A stretch of DNA of 64,000 bases from Streptomyces sp. NBC_01276 (GCF_041435355.1 NZ_CP108442.1:124001-188000), one strand, 5' to 3'. Numbered from the stretch's first letter, positions 22,401 to 37,400 are shown. Notes: generated by a model not told the origin, from the letters alone. Numbers and translations: made by a program.

Positions 22401-25400
22401 GGCCGCCACGAGCCCCGCGGAGGCCACGTCGCCGGAGGGGGAACCCGGGGTGAGCCAGTAGCGGCGGCGGTGGAAGGCGTAGGTGGGGAGGTCTACGGGC
22501 CGGGTGTCCTGTCCGGCGAAGACGGCGGTCCAGTCGACGGGTACGCCGTGGACGTGGAGGTGGGCGAGGGCGGTGGTGACGGCCAGGTCCTCGGCGCGGT
22601 CGGCCCGCAGGAGGGGGACGGTCACCGCGTGCTCGTCCAGGGAGTCCTGGGCCATGGCCGTCAGGACACCGCCCGGGCCGATCTCCAGGAAGGTGCCAGC
22701 CCCTTCCGCCGCGAGGGAGGTGACCGCGTCCGCGAAGCGGACCGCCTCGCGGACGTGGCGCACCCAGTAGTCGACGGAGCAGAACTCCTCCCCTGTCACC
22801 GGACGGCCGGTGAGCGTCGACACGACGGGGAGCACCGGGGTGCCGAAAACGACCCCCTCCACCGCCGTGCGGAACTCGTCGAGCATCGGGTCCATCAGCG
22901 GCGAGTGGAAGGCGTGGGAGACGGTCAGCGCCTTCGTCTTGCGGCCGTCGGCCGACAGCCGGTCCACGACCGCCGCCACCGCGTCCTGCGCGCCCGAAAC
23001 CACCACGGACGAGGGGCCGTTGACGGCGGCGATGTCCGCGTGGCCTGCCTGTCCGGAGAGGAGGTTGCGCACCTCGTCCTCCGAGGCCTGCACCGCGACC
23101 ATCACCCCGCCGGCCGGGAGGGCCTGCATCAGCCGGCCGCGCGCAGCCACCAGGACCGCCGCGTCTTCGAGCGAGAACACACCCGCCACATGGGCGGCGG
23201 CGAACTCACCCACCGAATGCCCGGCCAGGAGGTCCGGCCGGACACCCCAGGACTCCACGAGCCGGAACAGCGCCACCTCGACCGCGAACAACGCCGGCTG
23301 CGCATAACCGGTCCGGTCCAACAACTCCGCGTCCTCGCCGAACACCACGTCCGCCAGGGGGCGTTCGAGATGCCCGTCCAAGGCCGCGCACACCGCGTCG
23401 AAGGCCTCCGCGAACACCGGGAAGGCCGCGTACAGATCACGCCCCATCCCCAGCCGCTGACTCCCCTGCCCCGAGAACAGGAACGCCGTCCGGCTGCCGC
23501 CGGCGGCCGTCCCGGACTCCCCTCCGCCCTGTACGACCCCGGCTGCCGGTCGACCGCTGGCGAGGGCCCTCAGGCCCTCCAGCAGCTCCGCGCGCCGGGT
23601 GCCGACGACCACCGCGCGCAGTTCCATCGCCGTACGCGACGTGGCGAGCGACCGGCCGACCTCGGCGACGCCCAGGGCGGGGTGTGCGTCGAGGTGGGAA
23701 ACGAGGCGCTGGGCCTGGGCGCGCAGGGACACCTCGTCCTTGGCGGAGAGCATCCACGGGACGGCGCCGGGCGCCGTTGCGTCCTCGGCGTCCTCAGTCT
23801 GCTCCGTGCTCGGCACGTGTTCCAGTACGACGTGTGCGTTGGTGCCGCTGACGCCGAAGGAGGAGACGGCGGACCGCCGGGGGCGTCCGTGCTCGGCCCA
23901 TTCCACCGGTTCGGTGAGGAGTTTGACCGCGCCGGCCGACCAGTCGACGTGCGGCGAGGGCTCGTCGGCGTGCAGGGTCCGGGGCAGGACGCCGTGCCGC
24001 ATCGCCTCGACCATCTTGATCACACCCGCCACGCCGGCGGCGGCCTGGGTGTGACCGATGTTCGACTTCAGCGAGCCCAGCCACAGGGGCCGCCCCTCGG
24101 GCCGGTCCTGACCGTAGGTGGCGAGGAGGGCCTGGGCTTCGATCGGGTCACCGAGCGTGGTGCCCGTGCCGTGCGCCTCCACCGCGTCCACATCGGAGGC
24201 CGACAGGCCGGCCTGCGCCAGCGCCTGACGGATGACCCGCTGCTGCGCCGGCCCGTTCGGGGCGGTCAGCCCGTTCGACGCGCCGTCCTGGTTCACCGCG
24301 CTGCCCCGGACCACCGCCAGCACCCGGTGGCCATTGCGGCGGGCGTCCGAGAGACGTTCCACCAGCAGCATGCCGACGCCCTCGGCCCAGCCCGTACCGT
24401 CGGCCGCGGCCGAGAAGGCCTTGCAACGGCCGTCGGCGGCCAGCCCGCGCTGACGGCTGAACTCCACGAAGGTGTTGGGGGTCGCCATGACGGTCACACC
24501 GCCGACCAGGGCCATCGAGCACTCGCCCTGGCGCAGCGACTGCGCCGCCAGGTGCAGGGCGACCAGGGAAGAGGAGCACGCGGTGTCCACCGTCACCGCC
24601 GGCCCCTCCAGACCGAAGGTGTAGGAGAGCCGGCCCGAGGCCACGCTGCCGGACGTACCCATGCCCAAGTGCCCTTCGAGGCCCTCGGGTACGGCTCCGC
24701 CCGACTGTGAGCCGTAGTCGTGGTACATGACGCCCGCGAAGACCCCGGTACGCGAACCCCGCAGCGACGCCGGGTCGATACCGGCCCGCTCGAACACCTC
24801 CCACGAGGTCTCCAGCAACAACCGCTGCTGCGGATCCATCGCGAGCGCCTCACGCGGCGAGATCCCGAAGAACCCGGCATCGAACTCCGCCGCGTCATAC
24901 AGGAACCCACCCTCACGCGCATAACTCGTCCCCGCATGATCCGGATCCGGGTGGTACAACGCCTCCAGCGCCCACCCACGATCAACAGGGAAACCACCCA
25001 CCGCGTCACCCCCCTCCACGACCAGCCGCCACAGATCCTCCGGAGACCGCACCCCACCCGGATAACGGCAGCTCATCCCCACGATCGCGATCGGCTCATC
25101 AGCGGAAACGACCGGTGCCGGAGCGTGTTCCGGGGCTCCGGGCCGCGTGCCGACGAGTTCGGTGAGCAGGTGGCGGGTGAGCGCCTCGGGCGTGGGGTGG
25201 TCGAAGACGAGGGTCGCGGGCAGCCGCAGGCCGGTGGCCGTGTTGAGGGAGTTGCGGAGTTCGACGGCGGTGAGCGAGTCGAAACCGAGGTCCCTGAACT
25301 GCCGGTCCACCGCGACCGACCGGACGGATGCGTGGCCGAGCACCGCGGCCGCCTGGGTCCGGACGATGCCGAGGACGACGTCGTACCGCTCGGCGGGCGG

Positions 25401-28400
25401 CAGGGCCGCGATGCGGTCGGCCGGTGAGGAACCCGTCGCGTTCTGCCGCGCGTCGTGCAGCGTACGCCGTACGGAGCCCCGTACGAGCTGCCGGAACAGC
25501 GGGGGCAGGGCGCCGGCGCGGGCCTGTGCCCGGAGCGCGGTGGTGTCCAGGCGGACGGGGACCACCGTGGCGAGGGCGGAGCGGCAGGCGGCGTCGAACA
25601 GCGCGAGGCCCTCCTGTGCCTCCAGCGCGATCAGCCCCGACCGGCTGATCCTGCGCCGGTCCGCGGCGGCCAGGTCGGCCGTGAGCGCGCTGGTCTCCGC
25701 CCACAGGCCCCAGGCGATCGACACGGCGGGCAGCCCGGCGGCCTGACGGGCTTCGGCCAGGGCGTCGAGGTAGGAGTTCGCGGCGGCGTAGTTGGCCTGT
25801 CCCGCGCTGCCGAGGGTGCCCGCGGCGGAGGAGAAGAGGACGAAGGCGGTGAGGTCGGCGTCGCGGGTCAGCTCGTGCAGGTTGAGGGCGGCATCGGCCT
25901 TGGGGCGGAAGACGCGGTCGACGCGCTCGGGGGTGAGCGCGGGGACGATCCCGTCATCGGTGACGCCCGCAGCGTGGACCACTCCGGTCAGCGGCCGGTC
26001 GGCCGGTACCGACGCCAGCAGCTCGGCCAGCGCCGTGCGGTCCGCCACGTCGCAGCGGACGGTCCGTGCCTCGGCGCCCAGCGTCGCCAGCTCCTCGGCG
26101 AACTCCGCCGCGCCCTCGGCGTCCGGGCCCCGCCGGCTCGCCAGCAGCAGGTGCCGCACCCCGTACTCGGTGACCAGGTGGCGTGCGACGAGGCGCCCCA
26201 GCGCACCGGAGGCTCCGGTCACCAGGACCGTTCCGCCGGCCGAGAAGGCGGGACGGCGACCCGTGCCGTCGGCATCGGCATCGGCATCGGCATCGGCGGG
26301 AGGTTCGGTGGACGTGGCGTCGACCCGGGTCAGCCGCGGAGCGAGCAGCGCGCCGTCCCGGACCGCCACCTGAGGCTCGCCCGAGGCCACCGCGGCGACG
26401 AGCGGGGCGGTGGCGAGGGCGTCCGTGTCGGTGTCGGTGTCGCCCGTGACGTCCACCAGCACGAACCGGCCGGGGTTCTCCGACTGCGCCGAGCGCACCA
26501 GTCCCCATACCGAGGCCTGCGCCGCGTCCACGCCGGCGGCTTCGGTGCCGGTGTTCACCGCCCCTCGCGTCACGATGACCAGGCGCGATGCGGCGAAGCG
26601 GGGTTCCGCCAGCCACTCCTGGAGCAGGGCCAGCACCCGCTGCGCGGTTGCGGCGGCCGATGTGTCCGCACTGCCGTCGGTGTCGCCCGGGACCACGACG
26701 GCCACCGCCTGCGGCGTCGGGGCCTGCGCCCCGTCCGGAGCCGGCAGGCTCGCGCGCACCACCACGTCCACGGGCTCCGCACCCGGGGCCGGATCGCAGC
26801 GCTCCCAGTCCACCCGGAAGAGTGAATCCCGGAGCGTCGAAGCCCCCTGCCCACCACTCGCTTCGGCGAGTTGCCCGGGTGTCACCGCCCGCAGCGTCAG
26901 TGAGTCGACCGATGCCACGGGCCGGCCCAGACCGTCGGTGACCTCCAGGCAGACCGAGTCCGCCGCGGAGCCGGCACGGGTCAGACGGACCCGCAGCGTC
27001 TCGGCGCCGGTTCCGTGCACGCTCACACCGCTCCAGGCGAACGGCAACCGTCCGTCGTGCCCGGCCGCGGGGAAGTCGCCCACGATCATGGCGTGCAGCG
27101 CGGCGTCGAGGAGGGCGGGATGCACGGCGAACCCGTCGACGGAGGTGTCGTCGGGCAGCCCGACCTCGGCGAAGAGCTCGTCCTCCCCCCGCCGCCACAC
27201 CGCGCGCAGGCCCTGGAACACGGGCCCGTACGCGAAGCCGGCGTCGGCCAGCCGCCCGTAGCAGTCGTGGATGTCGACGGCGGTGGTGTCGGCCGGCGGC
27301 CATGCCCCGGCCGTCCCCGGCGTGCCCGGGACGTCGGGCGCGTACGTCGCGCCGGTGTCGGGGACGAGGAAGCCCGTGGCGTGACGGGTCCAGGGCAGCT
27401 CCGCGGCGGCCCCGTCGATCGCATCGGCACGCGAGTAGATCCGCACCGTACGCCGGTCCGCCTCGTCGGCGGCTCCGACCACCACCCGTACCTGGACCGC
27501 ACCGTGGTCCGGGAGCACCAGGGGCGCCGCCAGGGTGAGTTCGTCGACGCGACCGCAGTCGAGCTCGTCGCCGGCCCGTACGGCCATCTCCAGGAAGGCG
27601 GTTCCGGGCAGCAGCGTCACACCGGAGACCGCGTGGTCCGCCAGCCAGGGGTGCGTGGCCAGCGACAGCCGACCGGTCAGCAGCGAGCCGGCGCCGTCCG
27701 GCAGCAGGGCCGCCGCGCCGAACAGGGCGTGTCCGGCGGCGGTCAGGCCGGCCGCGGCGACATCGCCGGGGGCGGTGGGCGCGTCGAGCCAGAAGTGCTC
27801 GTACTGGAAGGCGTAGGTGGGCAGTTCGACACTGCGGGTGCTTCGCCCGGCGTAGACGGCCGTCCAATCGACGGGTACGCCGTGGACGTGGAGGTGGGCG
27901 AGGGCGGTGGTGACGGCCAGGTCCTCGGCGCGGTCGGCCCGCAGGAGCGGAACCGTGACCGCTTGCTCGTCGAGGGAATCCTGGGCCATGGCCGTCAGGA
28001 CACCGCCCGGACCGACCTCCAGGAAGGTACGGACGCCCAGGCCGGCGAGGCAGGTCACCGCGTCGGCGAAGCGGACGGCCTCGCGGACGTGGCGCACCCA
28101 GTAGTCGGTCGAGGAGAGCTCTTCCGCCGTGGCCGGAGCGCCGGTGAGGGTGGAGACGAGCGGCAGGCGCGGCGCTCCGAAGGAAACACCGTCCACGACG
28201 GCCCGGAACTCGGCGAGCATCGGGTCCATCAGCGGGGAGTGGAAGGCGTGGGACACGGAGAGCGCCTTGGACTTGCGGCCGTCGGCCGCGAGACGGTCCA
28301 CGACCGCCGCCACCGCGTCCCGGTCACCCGAAACCACCACGGCGGAGGGGCCGTTGACCGCCGCGATGCCGGCACGGTCCTCGTACCCGGCCAGCAGGTC

Positions 28401-31400
28401 CCGTACCTCGGCCTCCGAGGCCTGTACCGCCACCATCGCTCCACCGTCGGGAAGCGCCTCCATGAGGCGCCCGCGCGCGGCCACCAGCGCCGCGGCGTCT
28501 TCGAGCGAGAGCACGCCCGCCACGTGGGCCGCCGCGAACTCGCCCACCGAATGGCCCGCCAGGAAGTCCGGACGGACGCCCCACGACTCCACGAGCCGGA
28601 ACAGGGCCACTTCGACGGCGAAGAGCGCCGGCTGCGCCTGAGCCGTCCGGTGCAGGAGTTCGGGGTCCTCGCCGAACACCACGTCCTTGACCGGCTGTTC
28701 GAGGTGTGCGTCGAGTGCGGAGCAGGCGGCGTCGAAGGCCTCGGCGAAGGCCGGGAAGGCCGCGTACAGTTCGCGTCCGGCTCCGAGCCGCTGGCTCCCC
28801 TGCCCCGAGAACAGGAACGCGGTCCGGGGTCCGCCCGCGGGCGTGCCGGTCGACGTCTCGCCGCGCACGAGCGCGCCGGGCGCCGGGCGGCCCTCGGCGA
28901 GGGCACCCAGGGCGGCCATCAGCTCTTCGCGGCCGGTGCCGACGACCGCGGACCGGAGGTCCAGTGCTGCTCTGGAGGACGCAAGGGACAGGCCGATGTC
29001 GGCGGGGCCGAGGTCCGGGTGTTCGGTCAGGTGCGTCAGGAGGCGTCCGGCCTGCCGGCGCAGGGCCGCCGGGTCCTTGGCGGACAGCGGCCACGCGACC
29101 GCCGTGGCGGTGGTCGCCGTACCCTCAGCCGGCGAGGCCGCCGGCTCGCCGGTCGGCGGCTGCGGTTGCTCCGGCTGCTCGATGACCACGTGCGCGTTGG
29201 TGCCGCTGACGCCGAAGGAGGAGACGCCCGCCCGTCGCGGCCGTCCGTGCTCCGCCCATTCCACCGGTTCGGTGAGGAGTTTGACCGCGCCGGCCGACCA
29301 GTCGACGTGCGGCGAGGGCTCGTCGGCGTGCAGGGTCCGGGGCAGGACGCCGTGCCGCATCGCCTCGACCATCTTGATCACACCCGCCACGCCGGCGGCG
29401 GCCTGGGTGTGACCGATGTTCGACTTCAGCGAGCCCAGCCACAGGGGCCGCCCCTCGGGCCGGTCCTGACCGTAGGTGGCGAGGAGGGCCTGGGCTTCGA
29501 TCGGGTCACCGAGCGTGGTGCCCGTGCCGTGCGCCTCCACCGCGTCCACATCGGAGGCCGACAGGCCGGCCTGCGCCAGCGCCTGACGGATGACCCGCTG
29601 CTGCGCCGGCCCGTTCGGGGCGGTCAGGCCGTTGGACGCGCCGTCCTGGTTCACCGCGCTGCCCCGGACCACCGCCAGCACCCGGTGGCCATTGCGGCGG
29701 GCGTCCGAGAGACGTTCCACCAGCAGCATGCCGACGCCCTCGGCCCAGCCCGTACCGTCGGCCGCGGCCGAGAAGGCCTTGCAACGGCCGTCGGCGGCCA
29801 GCCCGCGCTGACGGCTGAACTCCACGAAGACGTTCGGGGTCGCCATGACCGTCACACCGCCCACCAGGGCCATCGAGCACTCGCCCTGGCGCAGCGACTG
29901 CGCCGCCAGGTGCAGGGCGACCAGGGAAGAGGAGCACGCGGTGTCCACCGTCACCGCCGGCCCCTCCAGACCGAAGGTGTAAGCCACCCGGCCCGAGGCG
30001 ATGCTGCCCGCGCTCCCGTTGACCAGGTATCCCTCGAATCCGTCGGGTACGACGGACAGGCGCGATCCGTAGTCGTGGTACATGACGCCCGCGAAGACCC
30101 CGGTACGCGAACCCCGCAGCGACGCCGGGTCGATACCGGCCCGCTCGAACACCTCCCACGAGGTCTCCAGCAACAACCGCTGCTGCGGATCCATCGCGAG
30201 CGCCTCACGCGGCGAGATCCCGAAGAACCCGGCATCGAACTCCGCCGCGTCATACAGGAACCCACCCTCACGCGCATAACTCGTCCCCGCATGATCCGGA
30301 TCCGGGTGGTACAACGCCTCCAGCGCCCACCCACGATCGACCGGGAAACCACCCACCGCGTCACCCCCCTCCACGACCAGCCGCCACAGATCCTCCGGAG
30401 ACCGCACCCCACCCGGATAACGGCAGCTCATCCCCACGATCGCGATCGGCTCATCAGCCTCGACGGAGGAGCCGCCGCCCGGCCGGCCCGGGGCGGCCGC
30501 CGTACGGTCGCCGGCCGCACCGGCAGCACCGGCTTCGCCGCCGAGGATCTCGGCGCGCAGGAAGCGGGTGAGCGCCAGCGGTGTGGGGTGGTCGAAGACC
30601 AGGGTCGCGGGCAGTCGGGTGCCGGTGACGGCGCCCAGGAGGTTGCGCAGTTCGACTGCGGTGAGCGAGTCGAAGCCGAGGTCCCTGAACTGGCGCTCGG
30701 GTTCGATCCGCTCCGGTGAGGCGTGGCCGAGCACCGTGGCGATCTGGAGGCGTACCAGGTCACCGAGGACGCGGTCCTGCTCCGCCTCGGGAAGCCCGTA
30801 CAGGCTCGCGGCCAGTGCGGTGGCCCGGTCGGCCGCCCCCGTGGCGGTGGTGTCGCCCGCGGCCTGGGCCTTGCGGACCGGGGCCTTGACGAGACCGCGC
30901 AGCAGGGCGGGCACCTTGTCGTCGGCGGCCTGGACCCGCAGCCCGGCGTGGTCCAGCGGGACCGGGAAGAGGACGTCGTCCCCGGCCGCGCAGGCGGCGT
31001 CGAACAGGGCCAGGCCCGTGGCCGAGTCCATGGCGACCAGGCCCATGCGCCGGATGCGCGCGAGGTCGGCCGAGTCCAGCCTGCCGGTCATCCCGCTGCC
31101 CTCGGCCCACAGCCCCCAGGCCATGGACACGGCGGGCAGGCCGGCCGCGCGGCGCAGCTGGGCCAGGGCGTCCAGGAAGGAGTTCGCGGCGGCGTAGTTG
31201 GCCTGTCCGGCGCCGCCGAGGGTCGCGGACACCGAGGAGAAGAGGACGAACGCGGACAGGTCCGTGTCGCGGGTGAGTTCGTGCAGGTTCAGTGCGGCGT
31301 CGACCTTCGGGCGGAGCACGTGGTCGACGCGCTCCGGGGTGAGCGCGGGGACGATCCCGTCGTCGGTGACGCCCGCCGCGTGCACCACTCCCGTCAGCGG

Positions 31401-34400
31401 GTGCTCCGCGGGGATCGTGGCGAGCAGTGCGGCGAGCGCCTCGCGGTCGGCGACGTCGCACGCGGCGGTGACGACGTGGGCGCCGAGTCCGGTCAGTTCG
31501 GCCTCGAAGGCCGCCGCTCCTTCGGCGGTGGGGCCCCGGCGTCCGGTGAGCAGCAGGTGCCGGACGCCGTGCCGGGTGACGAGGTGGCGGGCGACGAGAC
31601 GGCCCAGCGTGCCGGTCGCCCCCGTGACGAGGACGGTCCCTCCGTCCGGGAACGTCCGGCCCGGGTCGGCCGCCGCGTCCCCCTCCTCCGCGGCGCCCTT
31701 CGCCCGCGTCAGGCGGGGCAGCAGAATCCTTCCGGCGCGCACCGCGAGCTGCGGCTCGCCCGTGCTCACGGCGGCCCGTACGGCAACGCGGCCGAGGTCC
31801 CCGTCCGGATCCAGGTCCGGGTCCAGGTCGAGCAGGACGAAGCGTCCCGGGTTCTCCGACTGCGCCGATCGGACCATGCCCCAGACGGCGGCCTGGGCCG
31901 GGTCGAGCGCTCCGCGCTCCCCCGCGTGCGTCGCGACGGCGTGCCGGGTGACCAGCACGAGCGGCGCCGGGTCGGCGGCGTCGTCGGCGAGCCGTCCCTG
32001 GATCAGGGCGAGTGCCCGGTGGCTCGTTGTCCGTACGCGGGCGGCCGTGTCCTCCGCCGGGGCGCCGCCTCCGGGGCCCGGACGGCCCGGCGTCGCCACG
32101 TCGTACTCGGGGACGGGTGCGTCCGCCGGCGTGTGGGCCGGGGTCCAGTCGAGCCGGTAGAGGGAGTCGTCGCGGGGCTCCGCGGCCAGCCGCAGCCGGT
32201 CGGCGGAGACCGGGCGCAGGACGAGTGCGCCGATCGTCGCGAGCGGGCGGCCCGAACCGTCGGCGACGAGGACCGACACCGCGTCCGTCCCGGCGGCGGC
32301 CAGCTTGATCCGTACCGCGGACGCGCCGGCGGCCCGCAGGTGCACCGCGCTCCAGGAGAACGGCAGCAGACCGTGGCCCGTCTCGGACCCGGACAGCAGA
32401 CCGAGCCACGAGGCGTGGAGCCCCGCGTCGAGGAGGGCCGGGTGCAGCCCGTACGTGCTCGCGTCCGGCACCGACTGCTCCGGGAGGGAGGCGGCCGCGT
32501 ACAGGGTGTCGCCCTGGCGCCAGGCCTCCTTCAGGCCTCGGAAGACCGGGCCGTAGCCGAAGCCGAGGCCGTCGAGCAGGTCGTACAGGTCGTCGGTGGC
32601 GACCGGTTCGGCGCCCTGCGGCGGCCACGCGGCGAGTTCGGACGAGGCGGGCGCCGGCGGCTCGGCGGAGAGGGTGCCGGCCGCGTGACGCGTCCAGTCA
32701 CGCGCCCCGGGGGCGTCCTCCGGCCGGGAGTACAGCTCCAGTGCGCAGCGTCCGGAGGCGTCCCGTGTCCCGACTGTGAGGCGGAGCTGGACCCCGCCGT
32801 GCTCGGGCAGGACGAGCGGGGCCTCCAGGGTCAGCTCCTCGACCTGCTCGCAGCCGGCTTCCTGCCCGGCCCGCAGTGCCAGCTCCACGAAGGCCGTACC
32901 GGGGACGAGCACGACGCCGGAGACCGCGTGGTCCGCGATCCAGGGGTGCGTGGCGAGCGAGAGCCGGCCCGTCAGCACGATGGCGCCGTCCGGGAGCACG
33001 ACGGTGGCACCCAGCATGGGGTGTTCGGTATCGGCGACACCGATCGCGGCGACGTCGGCGGTGGCGGGGACGTGGAGCCAGTAGTGCTCGCGCTGGAAGG
33101 CGTAGGTGGGGAGGTCTACGGGCCGGGCGCCGCGTCCGGCGAAGACGGCGGTCCAGTCGACGGGCGTGCCGTGGACGTGGAGGTGGGCGAGGGCGGTCGT
33201 GACGGCCGTCGCCTCGGCGCGGTCGGCGCGCAGGAGCGGGACGGTGACCGCGTGCCCGTCCAGGGAGTCCTGGACCATCGCGGTCAGGACACCGCCGGGT
33301 CCGACCTCCAGGAAGGTACGGACGCCCAGATCGGCGAGGGAGGTGACCGCGTCGCCGAAACGGACCGCCTCGCGGACGTGGCGCACCCAGTACTCGACGG
33401 AGCAGAACTCCTCTGCCGGCACCGGACGGCCGGTGAGGGTGGAGACGACCGGCACGCGCGGCGCTCCGAAGGAAACACCGTCCACGACGGTCCGGAACTC
33501 GGCGAGCATCGGGTCCATCAGCGGGGAGTGGAAGGCGTGCGAGACGGAGAGCGCCTTCGTCTTGCGCCCGTCGGCCGCGAGGCGTTCGACGACCGCCGCG
33601 ACGGCGTCCTGTGCGCCCGAAACCACCACGGCGGAGGGGCCGTTGACCGCGGCGATTCCCGCACGGTCCTCGAACCCGGCCAGCAGGTCCCGTACCTCTT
33701 CCTCCGAGGCCTGCACCGCGACCATCACCCCGCCGGGCGGGAGCGCCTGCATCAGCCGGCCACGAGCGGCCACCAGAGCCGCCGCGTCCTCCAGCGAGAA
33801 CACGCCCGCCACGTGCGCCGCCGCGAACTCGCCCACCGAGTGCCCGGCCAGGAAATCGGGCCGGACGCCCCAGGACTCCACCAGCCGGAACAACGCCACC
33901 TCGACCGCGAACAACGCCGGCTGCGCATAACCGGTCCGGTCCAACAACTCCGCGTCCTCGCCGAACACCACACCCGCCAGGGGACGTTCGAGGTGCTGGT
34001 CCACATGGGCACACACCGCGTCGAACGCGTCCGCGAACACCGGGAAGGCCTCGTACAGATCACGCCCCATCCCCGGCCGCTGACTCCCCTGCCCCGAGAA
34101 CAGGAACGCCGTCCGGGCGCCCTCGTCGTCGCCTGCGGAGTCGGTGGCGCCGGTGATGACGTGGGACGAGGTCCCGGTGGAGAGTCCGTCGGCGAGGGCG
34201 GCCAGCCCGCGCAGCAGTTCGTCGCGGTCGGTGCCCACGACGGCGGCGCGCCGCTGGAGGGCCGACCGGCCCGTCGCGAGCGAAAGGCCGATGTCGGCGG
34301 GGCCGGCCTCCGGGTGGGCGGCCAGGTGGGCGCGCAGCCGGTCGGCCTGCACGCGCAGAGCGGTGGCGTCCTTCGCGGAGAGGAGCCAGGGCACGGCCGC

Positions 34401-37400
34401 CATCGGCGTGGCCGGGGCGGCTGCCGTGTCGGTGTCTTCGGGCTCCGGGGCCGCTTCGGGGGCCTGCTCGACGATGACGTGGGCGTTGGTGCCGCTCACG
34501 CCGAAGGCCGAGACGCCGCCCCGGCGGACGTGTTCGTGGTCATCGGGCCAGGTCGTAGGCTCGGTCAGGAGCTCGACCGAGCCCGCGGTCCAGTCGACGT
34601 GCGGGGTCGGCGCGTCCACGTGCAGGGTCGCGGGGAGTTGCCCGTGCTGGAGGGACAGCACCAGCTTCATGACGCCCGCGACACCGGCGGCGGCCTGGGT
34701 GTGGCCGATGTTCGACTTGAGCGAGCCCAGCAGCAGCGGTCGGCCGTCGGGCCGGTCCTGGCCGTACGTGGCCAGCAGTGCCTGGGCTTCGATCGGGTCG
34801 CCGAGCCGGGTGCCGGTGCCGTGCGCCTCCACCACGTCGACGTCGGTGGCCGACAGGCCCGCGTTGGCCAGTGCCTGCCGGATGACCCGCTGCTGCGCGG
34901 GTCCGTTCGGGGCGGTGAGCCCGTTGGACGCGCCGTCCTGGTTGATCGCGGAGCCCCGTACGACGGCCAGTACCCGGTGGCCGTTGCGGCGGGCGTCGGA
35001 GAGGCGTTCGAGGAGGAGCATGCCGGTGCCCTCGCCCCAGCCGGTGCCGTCGGCCGACGCGGCGAACGCCTTGCAGCGGCCGTCGGCTGCCAGGCCGCGC
35101 TGGCGGCTGAACTCGACGAAGATGCCGGGGTTGGACATGACGGTGACACCGCCGGCGAGGGCCAGTTCGCATTCGCCGAGGCGCAGCGACTGGACGGCCA
35201 GGTGGAGGGCGACCAGGGACGACGAGCAGGCCGTGTCGACGGTCAGCGCCGGGCCTTCGAGGCCGAAGGTGTAGGCGAGGCGGCCGGAGACGACACTGGC
35301 GGCCCGGCCGGTGAGCAGGTAGCCCTCGACGCCCTCGGGGGCCTTGCGCAGGCCGGAGGCGTAGTCCTGTCCGTTGGAGCCGATGAAGACTCCGGACCGG
35401 CTGCCCTTGAGGGTGGCGGGGTCGATGCCCGCGCGTTCGAAGGCTTCCCAGGTGACTTCGAGCAGCAGCCGCTGCTGGGGGTCCATGGCGAGGGCCTCGC
35501 GCGGGGAGATCCCGAAGAATCCGGCGTCGAAGTCGCCCGCGTCGTAGAGGAAGCCGCCTTCGCGGGCGTAGGTGGTTCCGGGGTTCTCGGGGTCGGGGTG
35601 GTAGAGGGTGTCGAGCGGCCAGCCGCGGTTCTCGGGGAATCCGGAGAGGACGTCCCTGCCCTCGGTGAGGATCTCCCACAGCCCTTCGGGGGAGGTGACT
35701 CCTCCCGGGAAGCGGCAGCTCATCGCGACGATGGCGATCGGCTCGTCGTCGGAGGGCGGGACGAGCGGTGCGCCGGGGTGGCCGTCGTCGTGTCCGGCGG
35801 CCCGCGGGCTTCCCGATATCCGGGCGTGGAGGTATCCGGCGAGTTCCGTCGGGTTGGGGTAGTCGAAGACGACGGTGGTGGGCAGGCGCATCCCGGTGGC
35901 GCCGGCGAGCCGGTTGCGCAGCTCGATCGCGGTGAGGGAGTCGAATCCGGTGTCGCGGAAGGCACGTCGGGGTGGTACGGCGTCGGCGCCGGCGTGACCG
36001 AGGACGGTGGCGGCCTGGGTGCGGACGAGTTCGACGACGGCCCGGAGCTGTTCGGTGTCGGACAGGCCGGTCAGCCGCTGGGCCAGGGCCGGGCCGCCGG
36101 GGGCGGCACCGGGGGTGGCGGGGGTCCCGGCGGCGTCGAGGACGCGCCGTGCCTCGGGGAGGCGGCGCAGCAGCGGGTAGTCGCCGCTGATCGCGAAGGC
36201 GGGGACGAAGCGGTCCCAGTCGATGTCGGCGAGGGTGACGGCCGTGTCGTCGTGTTCCATGGCCCGGCGCAGGGCGGCGATGCCGAGGTCGGCGGGCATG
36301 GGGAGGATGCCGCGCCGGGTGAGGTGTTGTTCGGCGAGGTCTCCCATCATGCGGCCACTGCCCCAGGAGCCCCAGGCGATGGCGGTGGCGGGGAGTCCCT
36401 GGGCGCGTCGCTGGTGGGCGAGGGCGTCCAGGAAGGCGTTGCCCGCGGCGTACCCGCCCTGGCCGCCGTTGCCGACGACGCCGGCGATGGAGGAGAAGAG
36501 GACGAAGAAGTCCAGGTCGAGGCCGGCCGTGAGGTCGTGCAGGTGGAGCGCGGCGTCGACCTTGGGGCGCAGGACGTGTTCGAGGCGCTCGGTGGTCATG
36601 GCGTCGAGGACGCCGTCGTCGAGGACGCCGGCGGCGTGGATGACGCCGGTGAGGGGGTGTTCGCCGGGCAGCGAGGCCAGGAGCCGGCCGAGGTCGTCGC
36701 GGTCGGTGACGTCGCAGGTGGCGATGGTGGTGCGGGTGCCGAGGGCGGTGAGTTCGTCGCGGAGTTCGGGGGCGCCGGGGGCGGCGGGGCCGCTGCGGCT
36801 GGTGAGGACGAGGTGGGCGGCTCCTGAGCGGGCGAGCCAGCGGGCGACGTGGGCGCCGAGGGTGCCGGTGCCGCCGGTGATCAGGATCGTGCCGTGCGGA
36901 CGTGCCAGGACGTGGTCGGGTGTGGGGGCGGTCGTGTCCGTGTCCGCGCGGACGAGGCGGCGGGCGAGGGTGCCGGTGGCGCGGACGGCGATCTCGTCCT
37001 CGCCGTCGGGGTCGGCGAGGAGTCCGGTGAGGTGTTCGAGGGTGCGCTCGTCGAGGGTTTCGGGGAGGTCGACGAGGCCGCCCCAGCGCTGGGGGGACTC
37101 CGCGCCGACGACCCGGCCCAGGCCCCACAGCTGGGCCTGCTCGGGGTGGCGCGGCGGGTCGGCGGGTCCGGTGGTGACGGCGCCGGAGGTGGCGCACCAG
37201 AGGGGGGCGCCGATCCCGGTGTCGCCGAGGGCCTGGACGAGGGCGAGGGTGGCGGCGAGGGCGGGCAGCACCCGGGGGGCGGTCCCGGTGCCGGTGCCGG
37301 TGCCCGGGGCGGTCTCGGCTTCCTCGGCCGTCCCGGGGGTCCTCGCGGTCCCCGCGAGCAGGGAGAGCACGCCGCTGACGCCGTCGGGCTCCTGCCCGGC

